Under the pieces are notes generated by a model. The model did not search any database. It saw nothing but the letters and a program-made list of their open reading frames with translations, and was not told the origin of the DNA. This document shows positions 11,336-22,315 of a stretch of 64,000 bases of DNA, one piece after another (the first letter of the stretch is position 1; every line of letters starts with the position of its first letter). Source of the stretch: Mantis religiosa (lineage: Eukaryota > Arthropoda > Insecta > Mantodea > Mantidae); assembly GCA_030765055.1 (NCBI GenBank), contig CM060947.1:53645591-53709590 (forward strand), written 5' to 3'. Made by a program: the position numbers and the translations under genes.

Positions 11336-11714
11336 TTTCAGAGAAAACCGCACCCTATTTCAATCCATGATTGGTGCTATAGAAATGATCCACTACAACA
11401 TTAATACTTTTGTAAGCAAATGATGAGATAGATTAAACCATTTTTGCACTATGTCAAAATCCACGGATAACGAAGGAAACACGAGTTGCAATTTTTAGGA
11501 AATATTGATATTTATTTGTAGAGTTTCCATTACATTTTCACAACAATGACTTTGATATCTAACAATCACTATCATATATCCTGTACAAATACATTAAGTT
11601 GCTGACTTAATATTTACTTGGTGATTGCCATAAGCTTTTGGTATTTCTGAGCAGCTTGTCATTCTTTCCTGACTCTCGCTTCTTTTGTCCTAATCCACTT
11701 TTCTCTTAACCTAT
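11336..11714. other. no recognisable gene
   Basis: AT-rich spacer between the mariner right end and the Gypsy LTR. Confidence 0.5.
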
Positions 11715-12112
11715 TGTGACTTTGTGGGTTCGCAGAATTAAAAATCTAATTTGCCAAAATTCGAAATTGGTTTTATTTGCGTAGAAACACACTTCGTAGC
11801 AGCAGAATTACACCACAATCTACAACAGCGTTTACATCAGCTCTCGTTACAACACTTCATATCTGTTTACTACTACTCTATTGTTACACAACATCTGCTC
11901 ACGACTCTCGCGACTCCCTCTTGGCGAGTCGTTGCTCTCTTAAATACCTCATTGATAAATTCGAGAGGTTTTTGGAACAGATAAGAAAACAACTTTTCCC
12001 TTTCAATCAAGTTATCACTAGAACCTTCCAAACGTGAAATCCTATCAGTGCCGGCAAGTCCTTTATCTCAGCTATATTTTCCGGCTCTTTGTGTACACTA
12101 GCCGCGCTATCA
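11715..12112 (-). repeat. Gypsy-type LTR (3' LTR of the adjacent element)
   Basis: Read on the minus strand it starts TGATAGCGC, has a TATA-like 'gtatttaagag' in the middle, a poly(A) signal 'caaataaaacc' near the end, and finishes 'cccacaaagtcaca'. The end of a second LTR at 42983-43398 is nearly the same ('gaacccacaaagtcaca'), which supports the boundary. It lies directly downstream of the integrase in element orientation. No clear polypurine tract remains between them. Confidence 0.72.
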
Positions 12113-12893
12113 TAAATAACGGCTTCGCGACACTGCTACGTCCTCAAGGCTGGTCGTCCCGAACAGCTCCATCGTAGCAGGCCAGTCGATCCAGGTATGC
12201 CACCAAAACTTCTCTCTGGGCACCTTCTGGTTGCAATAGACCACGTCGTTAATCCTCTTCATCCTTGCCACCGCTGTTAAAGTTTCGGGCAGCGTCCCTT
12301 GGTCCGTTAGGGCGGTACAACCAGCTAAGGTCACCCTGTTGGAACCCTTCGCTGTTGGCTTGCCTGTCGTATCGGGTCTTCATGTGGTCACTCGCCTTCT
12401 GGATGTTCTGACGAGCTATCTCATGCGCGTCGTGGAAACGGTCCACCAGAATCTCCACATACTCAGTTGCTGTCTGTTTTACGTCCGGGGAGCTCCCAAA
12501 GGCCAGATCACAAGGGACACGTAACTCTCGGCCGAACATTAAGCTTGATGGCGTCATCCCAGTGGTGTCGTGTGATGACGAGCGGTAGGCCAGCAAGAAC
12601 AGTGGTACCTTGTAGTTCCAGTCTCGCTGATGGCTGGCCACGACCTTCCTCAAGTGCTCTTCTAAGGTCTTGATATATCTCTCCACCATGCCATCCGACT
12701 GCGGGTGTAGGTGTGTTGTGCGAGTCTTGTTAACCCCAAGTCTTTCTAGTGCCTCCTTGATCAGGTTGGATTCAAAATTGGTGCCCTGGTCGCTGAGGAG
12801 TTCTAACGGCACACCAAATCGGCAGAACATTTGCTCCATGAGGCAGACTGTGATTGTCTTTGCTTCCTGGTTCGGGATGGCATAAGAATTCTC
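12113..12893 (-). pseudogene. Gypsy LTR-retrotransposon integrase, 3' part of pol
   Basis: The integrase core from just before the second catalytic Asp: IPNQEAKTITVC, FCRFGVPLELLSDQGTNFE (Asp), then THLHPQSDGMVERYIKTLEEHLR (Glu about 35 residues later), DWNYKVPLFLLAYRSSSHDTTGMTPSSLMFGRE split over the usual loop, and a C-terminal tail with RINDVVYCNQK and a WIDWPA relic of 'HLDRLA'. A frameshift falls near 12290, where the core frame (12249-12839) gives way to the tail frame (12110-12334). The zinc-binding N-terminus, first Asp, RT and protease are absent. The break at 12893 is sharp, beside a LINE fragment, so the element was cut before or during that insertion. Low-divergence motifs suggest moderate age. 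Confidence 0.85.
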
Positions 12894-13001
12894 CTATAAA
12901 TCAATTTTTCTTTTCATCCATCCCCGTTAACATGCGTAATGTCACTACGTCTTTGCTCACGCTGTCCCACTTCTTATCCCATATTTTTCTCCTGCAATTT
13001 G

Positions 13002-13500
13002 TTATTTCCTGATATTCTTCAAGTAATGAACAATGTTCTCTTCATCTCCACAAAATTCACATATGCCTTCCTCATTACTTCTCAGCCCTTTTAGATATAT
13101 TATTCCTACCCTCATCCATGCTATGCCTTCTCTTCCAGTTTTGTCGTATTGATTTATATATTTTTCCCTGTCCCATTCTGTCTTTAATTGCTTACACAAT
13201 TTCAAAGATTTCTTTTCTTCTATCCTTTCCCAAATCTCCTGGGTATCTATGTTTTGTAACCTGGTTCTCACTTCCTTCCAAAAACCGTTATGATTTGACT
13301 CCTCTGCTCTCCATAAATCTCCCATGCCTATCTTCAATAGCGCTCTTTCCAATTCCGACCACCAACTGTGTTCTTAATGCTTTTCTGTTGCCCCATGCAC
13401 AGATTCAATAATTGCCCTTTCTGCCCTATAATACACTTATACCAGAACTTCAGTATTTTAGCAAATAATAATTTATTAGCCAGTCAATTTAAGTCTTCAG
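13002..13500 (-). pseudogene. LINE ORF2 C-terminus
   Basis: Reads LKFWYKCI upstream, then MGDLWRAEESNHNGFWKEVRTRLQ, SLKLCKQLKTEWDREKYINQ, GREGIAWMRVGIIYLKGLR and CEFCGDEENIVHYLKN. The sequence 'GI-WxRxGxxxLKG' followed by CxxC...H is the post-RT tail common in insect non-LTR retrotransposons; the last Cys of the cluster is gone. It is 5'-truncated with one frame change near 13350. Flanks 13501-13660 show nothing else. Confidence 0.68.
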
Positions 13501-13663
13501 GAAAAGCATTTAGAGCTCAGTACATACAAAAATCAAACACCAGCAAATATGCAAGTATTTCAGTTTTGAAAATTAGAAAACTTAATGTACGTTCTTATAG
13601 GCTTCAACGATAGATACTGTGATGGGTGGCCTTTACTGGTCAGTGTGCAACTACTGTGATGGT

Positions 13664-13865
13664 TTCTTTACATCCTTCCATTTCATCTCCGTTATCGCTT
13701 CACATTATCTCTCATCTGGTGATCTCTTTCAGGGTAGAAGTGTCGGCGGGAGTCTCTGCGCTGTATGATAGGATGATATTCTTCTGGTAAACACTTCCTC
13801 CACTGGTGTCACAATCTCCGGTCTCCTCTGCCTTTCAGGTCTATCGTGGGTGGGATACATACTAG
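13664..13865 (+). repeat. SINE-B middle part (5' half of a split copy)
   Basis: Carries 'catctggtgatctctttcag' and 'ggtagaagtgtcggcgggag', matching 25650-25700 and 26570-26620. It is interrupted at about 13866 by the GC-rich repeat; the tail resumes at about 14405. Confidence 0.75.
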
Positions 13866-14404
13866 GGTTCTACGTAGGACAGGTGTCACTGACCTCCCTC
13901 TCAAACCAGGGAGTTGGCGAGCTGTCCCCGAAGGGCGCCCGGCGCCTCCAAGGCGCTTTCCAGTACGGCAGACCTAGAAGCTAACAAGCCCCCCCCCCCA
14001 TCTGGTCCGAAAACACAAGACGTGTGGAAGTGGATACGCTACTTAAGCGCGTCAACCCTAAAGGGGAAGGCTACCGAACAACCTCGGTAGGGCCGCCTGG
14101 TGATCTAGCACACCTTCTACTAGCTATGCAGTCTAGTACCCGAGAATATATGGCTTTCCTCAACCCCGTCCGGAGACGTACCCGATCTCCCACGGGTATC
14201 GGGAACCACTACCCCCTCGAGTCCAACCCAATCCGAACCTCTCCCCTACGGGAGGGGCTCGAATGTTCGGCCCGAGGTTCCTCTAGTAACGTCAGAGTTA
14301 CCACGGGTGCTAAGGGTCCGCAGCGCTCGCACCACAGCAGCTCCAGTGGATGGACCTCCCACCTACGGTGGTGGGTGGGATGGCGGTTGTACAGGCCTGT
14401 CGGA
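13866..14404 (+). repeat. GC-rich interspersed repeat of unknown class
   Basis: A strongly GC-rich block unlike its AT-rich surroundings, with a C-homopolymer at about 13989-14000. It matches 59290-59810 in reverse orientation, including 'ggtgatctagcacaccttct' at 14099 (reverse complement near 59600) and 'ccgcagcgctcgcaccacag'. A 127-codon open frame crosses it (14024-14407), but the second copy does not keep it open. I do not recognise the family. Confidence 0.7.
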
Positions 14405-14545
14405 TAGCTTCTAACTGGCATATAGTAGGTATTCTGCCCTGTGCACTGTCATGACTCCTTGGGTCTGCCACCCTCTGTCTCCTCTCACCTCATTCTTCCT
14501 CCCGGGTACATGTCGCAGTGCCAAAACCTCTCCGTGAGGACTTAT
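14405..14545 (+). repeat. SINE-B 3' part (second half of the split copy)
   Basis: Tail blocks 'attctgccctgtgcactgtc' and 'ccaccctctgtctcctctca' follow straight after the GC-rich repeat. Confidence 0.75.
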
Positions 14546-14777
14546 CCTATCCTTTTTCAAATGTGCTTCTAGGTTTGATGGCGTGAACAGGTGATGAACA
14601 GGTGTACTGTCTTACACATTAAACGTACGAAATTTTATATCGTATGTACTAACTCTGGGACGAAATAATGATGGGGAAATCGAAGTAACTGCTGCCCATA
14701 AGACAGTGTATCATATGTTGTTATCTCTGTGAACTGATGATAGGGAAGTTTACGTAACTGTTACAGATGAGATGATA

Positions 14778-15990
14778 CGAAGGTGGGTCAAAAGTTAATG
14801 CGTTCTATTTTTCCCCTTTTAAATGCCAAGAAAACCTAATTGACGATTAATTTGTTACTATTCAATATAATCTCCGTCCTTTTCCACAGTTTTGGTCCAC
14901 CTTTTAACTAGGGCATTATTCCAGTGTGGTGAAACACACGGTCTTGCTTCCTAAGCCATTGACGCACGGACGATTTCACAGCCTCCTCATCTTCAAAATG
15001 AATCCCACGATGATCTTCCTTTAGTGGCCCGAACAGATGGAAGACTGATGGTAGCAGGTCAGGGCTGTATGGGGGTGAGGTAAGACTTGCCATCCCAGTT
15101 TATCAATTTCTGCAGTTCTGTAACGGCTGGTGTGTTTTCTTGCATTGTCATGAAAAAGAAGAGCATCCGCTATAGTTTTTGTTGGGCGAACTCGGCGAAG
15201 ACGTGCTTTCAGCCTTTTGAGAATTCTGAAGTATTGGACAGAATTTATTGTGCATCCCTGCTCCAAAATATCAATCATAAGCACACTCTTTGCATCTCAA
15301 AACACTGTCGCCATAACTTTCCCTGCCGACCGCTGAGTTTTGAATTTTTTTTACTTCTTCGGTGACGTTGTGTGATAACATTTCATTGACTGCCTCTTTG
15401 TTTCAGGTTCAAAAAATGAACCAACGTTTCGTCTCCAGTAACAGTTTTTTGCAGATACTCCTCTCCCTCCAAATTGAAACGCTGCAAGTGTTCGGAGGCT
15501 ATTGTTTTCCTTGTTCCTTCGTTCTGGGCGGATAGCATTCTTGGTACCCAACTTGTAAAAAATTTTGAGTAACCTAGCTGTTAAATAGTCGTCATCACAC
15601 TGCCTTTACTGAGGGAGGTAATGCGACACAATTCACCTGTTGTTATCCGGCGATCACCACGAATAATGTCATCGACTCACTGAATGTTGCATGGAGTCAC
15701 TGCAGTCACCGGCCTGACGCTTCGCTGACACATTTTTTAGCCTTTCGTGAATGAGAATTTACGTTTCTCCTTCCGCAGTCAATAATTCAATTACAGAACG
15801 CTGTCGAATACGAATGTCGATGTCAGGCATTTTGCAATAGGATTAAGTGCTGCCACCTGTTGACTTAGGAAGTTACTACTGCAGGGGATTGGAGAAGAAG
15901 GTTTAAGGAATTGCGCCAAATTCAAAGTTTTCACACAACTTACTTATTTAAGAAAAAAAATAGGAGGCATTACTTTTTGACCCACCGTCT
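14778..15990 (-). mobile_element. mariner-like element with both terminal repeats
   Basis: Inverted ends: left 'cgaaggtgggtcaaaagtta', right 'tactttttgacccaccgtct'. They are flanked by TA at 14776-14777 and 15991-15992. Length 1,213 bp, nearly full size for a mariner. The transposase runs on the minus strand. Confidence 0.9.
14905..15830 (-). pseudogene. mariner transposase, inactivated
   Basis: Starts near 15830 with MPDIDIRIRQRSVIELLTAEGET, which resembles the N-terminal helix-turn-helix of mariners, then stops. Later blocks: CKKLLLETKRWFIF-like relics of the first catalytic region, LLFHDNARKHTSR (second Asp), then PPYSPDLLPSVFHLFGPLKEDHRG. The third catalytic Asp of YSPDLxPSDxHLF is Val here (gtc codon), a single-base change. 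Several stops and frameshifts separate the blocks. The element is dead, yet both ends could still be recognised by a transposase supplied by another copy. Confidence 0.82.
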
Positions 15991-16480
15991 TAGATATATT
16001 ACTTGGCATCTCTGTGATGAGAAATCCTTGTGATTGGTTTGTGTGTCAAACCTTTAATACCATTTAAAACTGTTAATGATTAGAGAAAAACTGGCGACTC
16101 TTGTGCTGAGAAAGCGTTACTGAGCAGAGAAAGACTATGACTGTTACACAAGAGAGATACGAAATTTACTTCTGTAAACTTTAATTTTTAGACAAAGTCC
16201 TCTAATTGTTGTTCATGAGAAGTTGTTATTGGATAAACAATGCTGTGACTTTTACGCGTAAGAAAAATTCACTGAAGAAGTTGTTGGTAAAAGTTAGATG
16301 TCTCTTAATTATCTATTAAGATTCTGTTAACACTTATAAAAGGGCTATGACTGTTACATACGAGAAGCTGTTACTGGGTAGTAAAATTCCTGTGACTGTT
16401 ACACATGAGGCGTTACATAGTGTGCCTTTGTGTACAGTTAAATGAGTAGAGAAATCACTGTGACGAGGAACTGTTAAGAA

Positions 16481-18010
16481 GTGATATAAATAGCGTGGTC
16501 AGTTTCGGCAACAAGCCGCGCTAAACCCTACTACAAAATGAATACATTTTATAAAATGCAACGCACACATTTCTAATACTGATATATTATAGCAGTAGCA
16601 GCAATAAAGGAAACAACCCCCTCCCGGCACCCCCACTACCCCGGAATGAGAAATATTGCAACTCCGCCGTCCTCCTCACTTTTTGCACAGCAAAGCAAAG
16701 AAGAGTCCAAACATTTTGCTAATCCTCTATGTAATTGTGTATATCCGAAATGCGCAATGAAGATAACAAAAAAATAACGAATTGCGACATCCAATTTAAC
16801 TCTGCAGTGGTGCTTTACTTTCACACCTGGTGCGCGATGCGGTAAAACCAGGTTCCGTGCGCTCCTTTACCACGGTTCCAGCACCAATGACCATGGCACG
16901 AGGTGACCAGTTCACAGTTACCAAGGTAATCTATTATTATTATTATTAATCTATTGCCTTTACCATGGCAATGACGTTTTAAAATACTGGCAGAAGCGTA
17001 TTAAGTACACCGTGGAAACCGTCAATAGGGACAATAATGGATAAGCTTACGGAGGGACACCTGAAACCATTAGCACGTAAGCACCTAAGCTTTGGCCCTT
17101 TGGGATACGGAATGGCAAGACTGCAAACATAGATAGGGTCTCCAACGTTTCTAGTCAACTCACCAACAAACCCTTAAACCCAAGGGGCCCCCAAAGTACC
17201 TCTCTCAAAACTAGCTCTAGTAGGTGGTCCCGACCGGCTGCAAAGAAACCTCGAGGAAGCCCACATTCAACGTCCAGCTGCCAGACACCAAACACCTACA
17301 GTCCTGGAAGAATATGATGTGTGCTAGAAATGATGATCAGGAAGTTCATAGTAGAAAAAGAAGCATTTGCTTAAGAATACAAGAAATCAGCTAAAAACCT
17401 ATCAGTTACAATGGACCAAGGGACTTCAACTTTGCAGCATGTGCTCGCTCCCCCTACACATATTATTCGCACCCCACCAGTGCCAAGGAAACCAGGCACA
17501 GACTTGAGGTTTACGGATTTTTATTCGCATAGGCTAAATGGTATAATACAGTTATTTCACCACTCTGTAACTTCAAGTTGGGTTCACATCCTTTGTGTTC
17601 AATTCAACAAATGTTATCACCCTTTGTTTTAGCTCTTGGGGCCTATAAATTGACATTATGATACAAACAATATTTTTATAACGTTATAGGTGTTTACAAA
17701 ATACAATAATTGTTATCTTTTCCATCTTTCGTCACCACAAATTTATAGCTCGTAGTAGATACTTTATTATGGCGGGTAATGTACTTAACACATTCTAACA
17801 CTTTTGAAACACTTCACAAACACAAAGCGAAACGCAACATTTAAAGATGAAACAAAAGCTATTAGATTTTATGTCGTCATGTTCCTAAAAATGAAATTCA
17901 ATATGGTGCAGATTATAGGGCCACAAAGTTAAACATGATCCCTAACGGAAGATAAAGATAGCCCATAGTTTCCCTTTGAAGGACAAGGGCCTCTCCTACC
18001 TGCCGGTAGG
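16481..18010. other. no gene; includes X-box-like palindromes and a GC-richer block
   Basis: At 16840-17040 several imperfect palindromes of type TTACCnnGGTAA occur ('gttaccaaggtaat', 'tttaccatggcaat'), resembling the 18.7-19.0 kb array. A (TTA)n stretch is at 16931-16949. 17040-17320 is GC-richer and matches nothing in the window. Confidence 0.4.
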
Positions 18011-18256
18011 GTGAGCTCGGCGCGATTTATATGTGAGCTAATGTCTGCCTCACGTTCAAGGGGTCTCGAGTTCAAAGCTCGGTCAGGGTGAGTTACCTGG
18101 ATAAGTTTTTTTCAGGCGTTTTCCTTTATCGTGATCGACGAATGTCAGGTAACTCTAAGCTCTATGGACCCTGGGCTCATTTGAGTATCATTTCACCCAC
18201 TTCATTCATCGTCCGATATGACTTAACGCTGGAGGACGTAAATTACAAAAAAAAAA
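18011..18256 (+). repeat. SINE-A, degenerate head
   Basis: B-box region 'gagttcaaagctcggtcagg', body 'gtgagttacctggataag', tail 'cgctggaggacgtaaattac' plus an A-run. The A-box side is barely recognisable. Confidence 0.8.
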
Positions 18257-18754
18257 TCGCTATTTGTTGGATTGTAGTTCTTGTGTCTTTGACTCACGAA
18301 GAACTAATAGCAACAATAAATTAGTAACTAAAATACAGACAATAAAAACTAGGGGAAAGAAAAAACAATATAATGTCATTTCAAACCTGTCCTTTGCATC
18401 ACCATACGCCAGCAGCTAACCCATTCGGCCAGCTGTCATATATTCTGTGTCGCTCTTTTGGGAAATCATTCGTTTATCACTTTGCTAGCTTTATATGCAT
18501 GAAAAACGAACGTTTAATTAAGTTTTAACAGATTTTTGGTCTATATTCAGGGCTGCAAGTATTAATGCTGGGTGCATATAGTACGGAATAGAAGGGCAGA
18601 GCTGCAATAACGTATTTTTTATAAACTGCATGTTGCATATATAGTCAATTGAGGCAGCTGATTTGTCTGATAGAACGTTAAACGTCACGTAAGTCAGTCA
18701 GTACATTGTCATCATCATCATTACCATTTTAAACGTCATGTATTTCCGGTGTAA

Positions 18755-19035
18755 CTGTCCAGTAAGTACTACTGTGGTAAGCGACGTATAAAGCCAGTAC
18801 TCTATTACCTTGGTGAGCGTCATATAAAACCAGTACTGCGTTACCAAGGTAACCGTTCTCTAAATACAGTACTACTTGGCAAGCAAGATATAAACCGGAG
18901 CAATAATACCATGGTAACCGTCATGTAAAGACAGTACTGTATTACCGAGATAACCACCACGTAAAGCCAATGCTATATTAGCACATAACCGACATGACGT
19001 TAGGCAGAACTGCTATACCACGGGAACCCGTTAGT
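18755..19035 (+). repeat. degenerate ~36-bp minisatellite of palindromic units
   Basis: About eight units of the form 'GGTAACCGTCATATAAAGCC' plus 'AGTACTGTATTACC'. Successive unit junctions read ttaccttggtgag, gttaccaaggtaacc, ataccatggtaacc and attaccgagataacc, so each junction forms a TTACC-NN-GGTAA dyad. Units differ by several bases, so the array is old. Confidence 0.6.
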
Positions 19036-20930
19036 ACTGCCCCAGTATCATCTTTGCTGTGGTAGTTTACATTAGGAACGTCAACTTAGTGATGTTCCCG
19101 GGGGATTTAACTCACGCCGATAACAATTATGTCACGTGGTGTCCGCCATATCTCTCCATGTAATTAATTGCCTAAGTGATATGTCCTCCGCTGGGGTCGC
19201 CATCTTCGTTTTAACTGCGTTTCCATTGCACGATACACGAAAATGTCCAAACAGGAGCTTGACGAGACAATTTCAGCATGACGCTGTGTTCCTACCGCAT
19301 ATAATTACTATTACTCCTATTATTATGATTATTAAATATCATAACATTGGCGTAATAACATTTCTGTATGTTGGGCTACTAGCCCACCAACGTTATGAAA
19401 TCAAAATATTGAAAACGTCACGACATAACCTAAATTTAATAACACTGATTTTTCTGCACATTAAAAAACAGAATTTTGTCTCAATTAATTTGGATGCTGC
19501 AATTTTATATCTCATACAAGCTAAGAATTCACTCGCCCATCGCTCTTCTATAAAGTATTCTTCTATATTGATCGAAATTAACTTTTGCGGAAAGGGTTTT
19601 GTTAAAACATTTCTTGTACGTGGGGAGTCTGAAGCGATGCTCAATTATTTGAAAGGCGAGTCGATATGCAACATGGCATCATAAAAAGAAATATATAATG
19701 AGACCATTTTGAAAAGGAAACTGAATACTCAACAATGAATATTTTAAAACATGGACAAAATACAAATAAAAACTATATTAGACATTTTTTTCAGTTACAC
19801 TGTTTAGTATGAATTTCGCAGCTGTGGCAAACGGCGAAACTAGCTGTTTTCTATACTCTCTGACAGCTGTTTATATTCAACTGTTTTCTACTCCATGACA
19901 ATTAGCTAAAGGTCAAGGTCTTCTTTGCAAGCAAGTTCTTTTATAACTGAAATGTACTGTTTATATTCAGGTACAATGGCTTTGTAAATTCTTTTTAATA
20001 TTTTAATAAATCATAAGGTTAAATTAGAAGTGTTTATAGAACAATACACATAAGAGTGAATTGTTCTTTTCATTAATGAAAAAATTATCAAAATCGTTTG
20101 AGTGTTTCTTGAAATTACCCCAACAGACACAGTTTTCTTTTTCTCTTTTTAATCCTTTTATTGATAGAATATACTAAAATAAAGTTTTACTGTACAAATT
20201 GTAACACCAACGTTGCATTACACCCTTCATTTACATTACATAAAACGCAAGTGTTTTGTTTTTATTATAGAAAGTTATAATGTAACTAGCGTGTAACATT
20301 TTGACCTTTGATATAATTATGTTGTTTATAATTTTGTAATTCAAACTAACATTTGAATACCTTAGACAGTCTTAACCAGGCAAATAAAACGAATGTATAA
20401 ATTATATTGTTTTTCATCCGCCAGGCTAGAAGTGCAAACAAATGAATCCTATAACAGTCAGTTTTATTTCCGCTTGCCGGTCGCTACATTATCAAAAGTG
20501 CGGATACATATGTATATGGTTCGAAAGCAATTAGAAATCCCACGCTGTTTGCCATAGCAAAAAAAGGTATAATATGTTATCAACACATGACCCTTTCTAT
20601 GCGTGTTCTACAAAATGGTGTTGTGTTTTGTACTACGTTGTCAGTAGTATTACATTCAAATGTTTTATTTAGATATTTTAACGAAAATGTTTTCTGAAGC
20701 TCTGAATAAAGAAATTTTAGGAAAATGTATGTTTCTCTGAACAGAATAACCCAAATTTAGAAGCTTCCAAGCATGCGACAAAAAGACTTTAAAGAAAATG
20801 CTCCACCCCAAAATAACCTTTTAAATTAATTGTTTCTACACCTTTGAATTTACGATAAATGGTTCACGATTTCGATTAAAACGCTTATATTTAATATATG
20901 TTCCTGATGAATCGAAAAACAAATCTCAGG
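19036..20930. other. no recognisable gene
   Basis: AT-rich. Contains the longest unexplained open frame of the window (19136-19684 +, 182 codons from a GTG). It has no recognisable motif or repeat, and an unmatched open frame on the other strand. Probably chance. Confidence 0.45.
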
Positions 20931-21155
20931 ACCTTAGGAAATAGCCTCTAAAGTCATTTTCACTCTGAATTTATTTTTCTAGGGTGTAAAACCTGTAAGA
21001 GTCAGGCAAAATATTGATACGCCCACAAAGCACAAATTTACAATCCTGTTTAACCATGCAGTCCATTCTTATATTTCTTTTTTTCCTTCTTTTTTTAACG
21101 AATTAATTATATCCGAAGTATTCCTTGTAATGCTTTCAATGTTAGAATAATTACA
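20911..21155 (+). repeat. dispersed repeat, copy 1 of a direct pair
   Basis: Matches 22415-22650 in the same orientation: 'cactctgaatttatttttct', 'gggtgtaaaacctgtaagag', 'ccgaagtattccttgtaatg'. Partial relatives of its 5' side occur near 26290-26370 and 31465-31560. Non-coding and unclassified. Confidence 0.65.
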
Positions 21156-21439
21156 CTGGGCAACAAAACAATAACCTCTGAATGTTTCGAGCACTTCATG
21201 TGGCAATTTGTGCTAATTTTGGGTTGAGAAAAACAAATATCACAATGACAAATTTGTATTAGCTCTAGTTTCTATGATATACACAAGTTGGAAGTATTAC
21301 ATATTAACGGATTGAGAGAAAAGGATACATTTTAATTACATACATGCTACCAACAATGAAAGTGCATTTGATTTTTGAAACTGGTAATTACATGCTAAGA
21401 GTTCTAAGTTACTGGAAAAATACTTCGCGGATAGTCGTG

Positions 21440-21795
21440 TCTGAAGAGAATCATGTGGTGGCCTATGAACTTCGTCGTCTTTTACCCTGCCTCTTGTGAT
21501 GGAGTCCCGCAGAATCCCTATACAAAGACCAACAGTAATCCGCAAGCATTACTTCCTTCCAATGGCCCTGATATCTTTGTTCCGTAATAGAAATTTCTTG
21601 ATGGAATCTCTCTCCAAGTTCATCACTAACAGCTCCACAACTGGGAGGGAAAAAGTCTAGGTGGGAGTGGAGAAAATGGATCTTAAGGGACATTTATGCA
21701 TCCAAGGTTACGGTATTTTTGCAGAAGCACTGTCACCAAATGCTTGTAGTTATTATCTACGGTATTTTGATAGGTGTGCCAACTCCCAAAAAATT
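21440..21795 (-). pseudogene. pseudogene of a repeat-borne insect protein family
   Basis: Reads FLGSWHTYQNTVDNNYKHLV, QKYRNLGCIN, then after a one-base frameshift MSLKIHFLHSHLDFFP, GAVSDELGERFHQEI, QRYQGHWKEVMLADYCWSL and a basic end (KRQGKRRRSS). The blocks SLKxHFLHSHLDFFP, GERFHQ and MLADYCW are ones I recognise from uncharacterised, highly repeated proteins in arthropod genomes, generally thought to be transposon-derived. I do not know their function. The frame break is near 21692. Upstream of 21795 the similarity ends, so only the C-terminal third is kept. Confidence 0.6.
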
Positions 21796-21941
21796 CCCCC
21801 AAACTTAAAGTATTCATTCTAAAAAATGAAAAGTCACTATATCTTTAAAAAAGAGCTAATCTATCATTTTTACGGTAATTTTTGAATTCAGCAGATGGAA
21901 ATACATGTAAATTCATATTTTTAAGCCCGAAACATCTTCAT

Positions 21942-22081
21942 ATAAGGTTTTTCCTAGGATTTCCCTTATCCTTAAAGACGAATGTCGGGTAGCTCTAAGC
22001 TCCATCGACCCTGGAAACATATGAGCATCGTTTCACCCATTTCATTCACCGTCCGATATGATTTAACTTTGGAGGACGTAA
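21942..22081 (+). repeat. SINE-A 3' part, 5'-truncated
   Basis: Starts within 'aaggtttttcctaggatttc' and runs to 'ggaggacgta' plus an A-rich end. It lacks the tRNA head. Confidence 0.82.
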
Positions 22082-22161
22082 AAAAACAAAAGAAAACGTA
22101 GTAATACAACAGAATGTACTTCCCGGGCTGGTGGACCGTGGTCCAAAGGATGATAGTTCTC

Positions 22162-22202
22162 CTCACGTTTCGCTCATATCTCCGACGAGCATCTTCAGAG
22201 GA
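22162..22202 (-). ncRNA. hammerhead-like motif, left foldback arm
   Basis: Minus strand: CTGAAGA (22198-22192), one unpaired T, GCTC/GAGC stem II closing an 11-nt loop, GAAAC, then GTG where GTC is expected. Stem II is better preserved than in the other arm, but the cleavage-site base is G, which hammerheads do not cut. Confidence 0.5.
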
Positions 22203-22272
22203 TTCTAGCTATGTACTTGCTGGAATGATTGAATGACTGAATGAATGAATTCCAGCAAGTACATAGCTGGAA

Positions 22273-22315
22273 TCCTCTGAAGATTCTCTTCGGAGATATG
22301 AGTGAAACGTCAGGA
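22273..22315 (+). ncRNA. hammerhead-like motif, right foldback arm
   Basis: CTGAAGA (22277-22283), an unpaired T, a weakened stem II (TCTC...GAGT), GAAAC (22304-22308) and the canonical GTC (22309-22311). Stem I pairs TCCT (22273-22276) with AGGA after the cleavage point. It is a different sequence from the 4.7 kb motif but has the same layout. Confidence 0.5.

Larger units (their letters stand above)
14640..16480 (+). repeat. degenerate tandem array (~45-bp unit), split by a mariner
   Basis: Loosely repeated units share 'gt(a/g)actgttaca(c/g)(a/g)(t/a)gag' plus 'agaaa'. Examples: 'taactgttacagatgag' at about 14755, 'atgactgttacacaagag' at about 16136, 'tgactgttacatacgag' at about 16348 and 'tgactgttacacatgag' at about 16392. 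Units are diverged and vary in length. A mariner occupies 14778-15990, so the two array parts were once continuous. Confidence 0.5.

Noticed and set aside
14024..14407. 127-codon open frame in the GC-rich block
   Set aside because: The block is a dispersed repeat, and the second copy at 59.3-59.8 kb does not keep the frame. GC-rich DNA yields long stop-free frames easily.
19136..19684. 182-codon open frame as a gene
   Set aside because: It starts at GTG in AT-rich DNA, has no motif, no splice context and an overlapping open frame on the other strand. Chance is the simpler reading.
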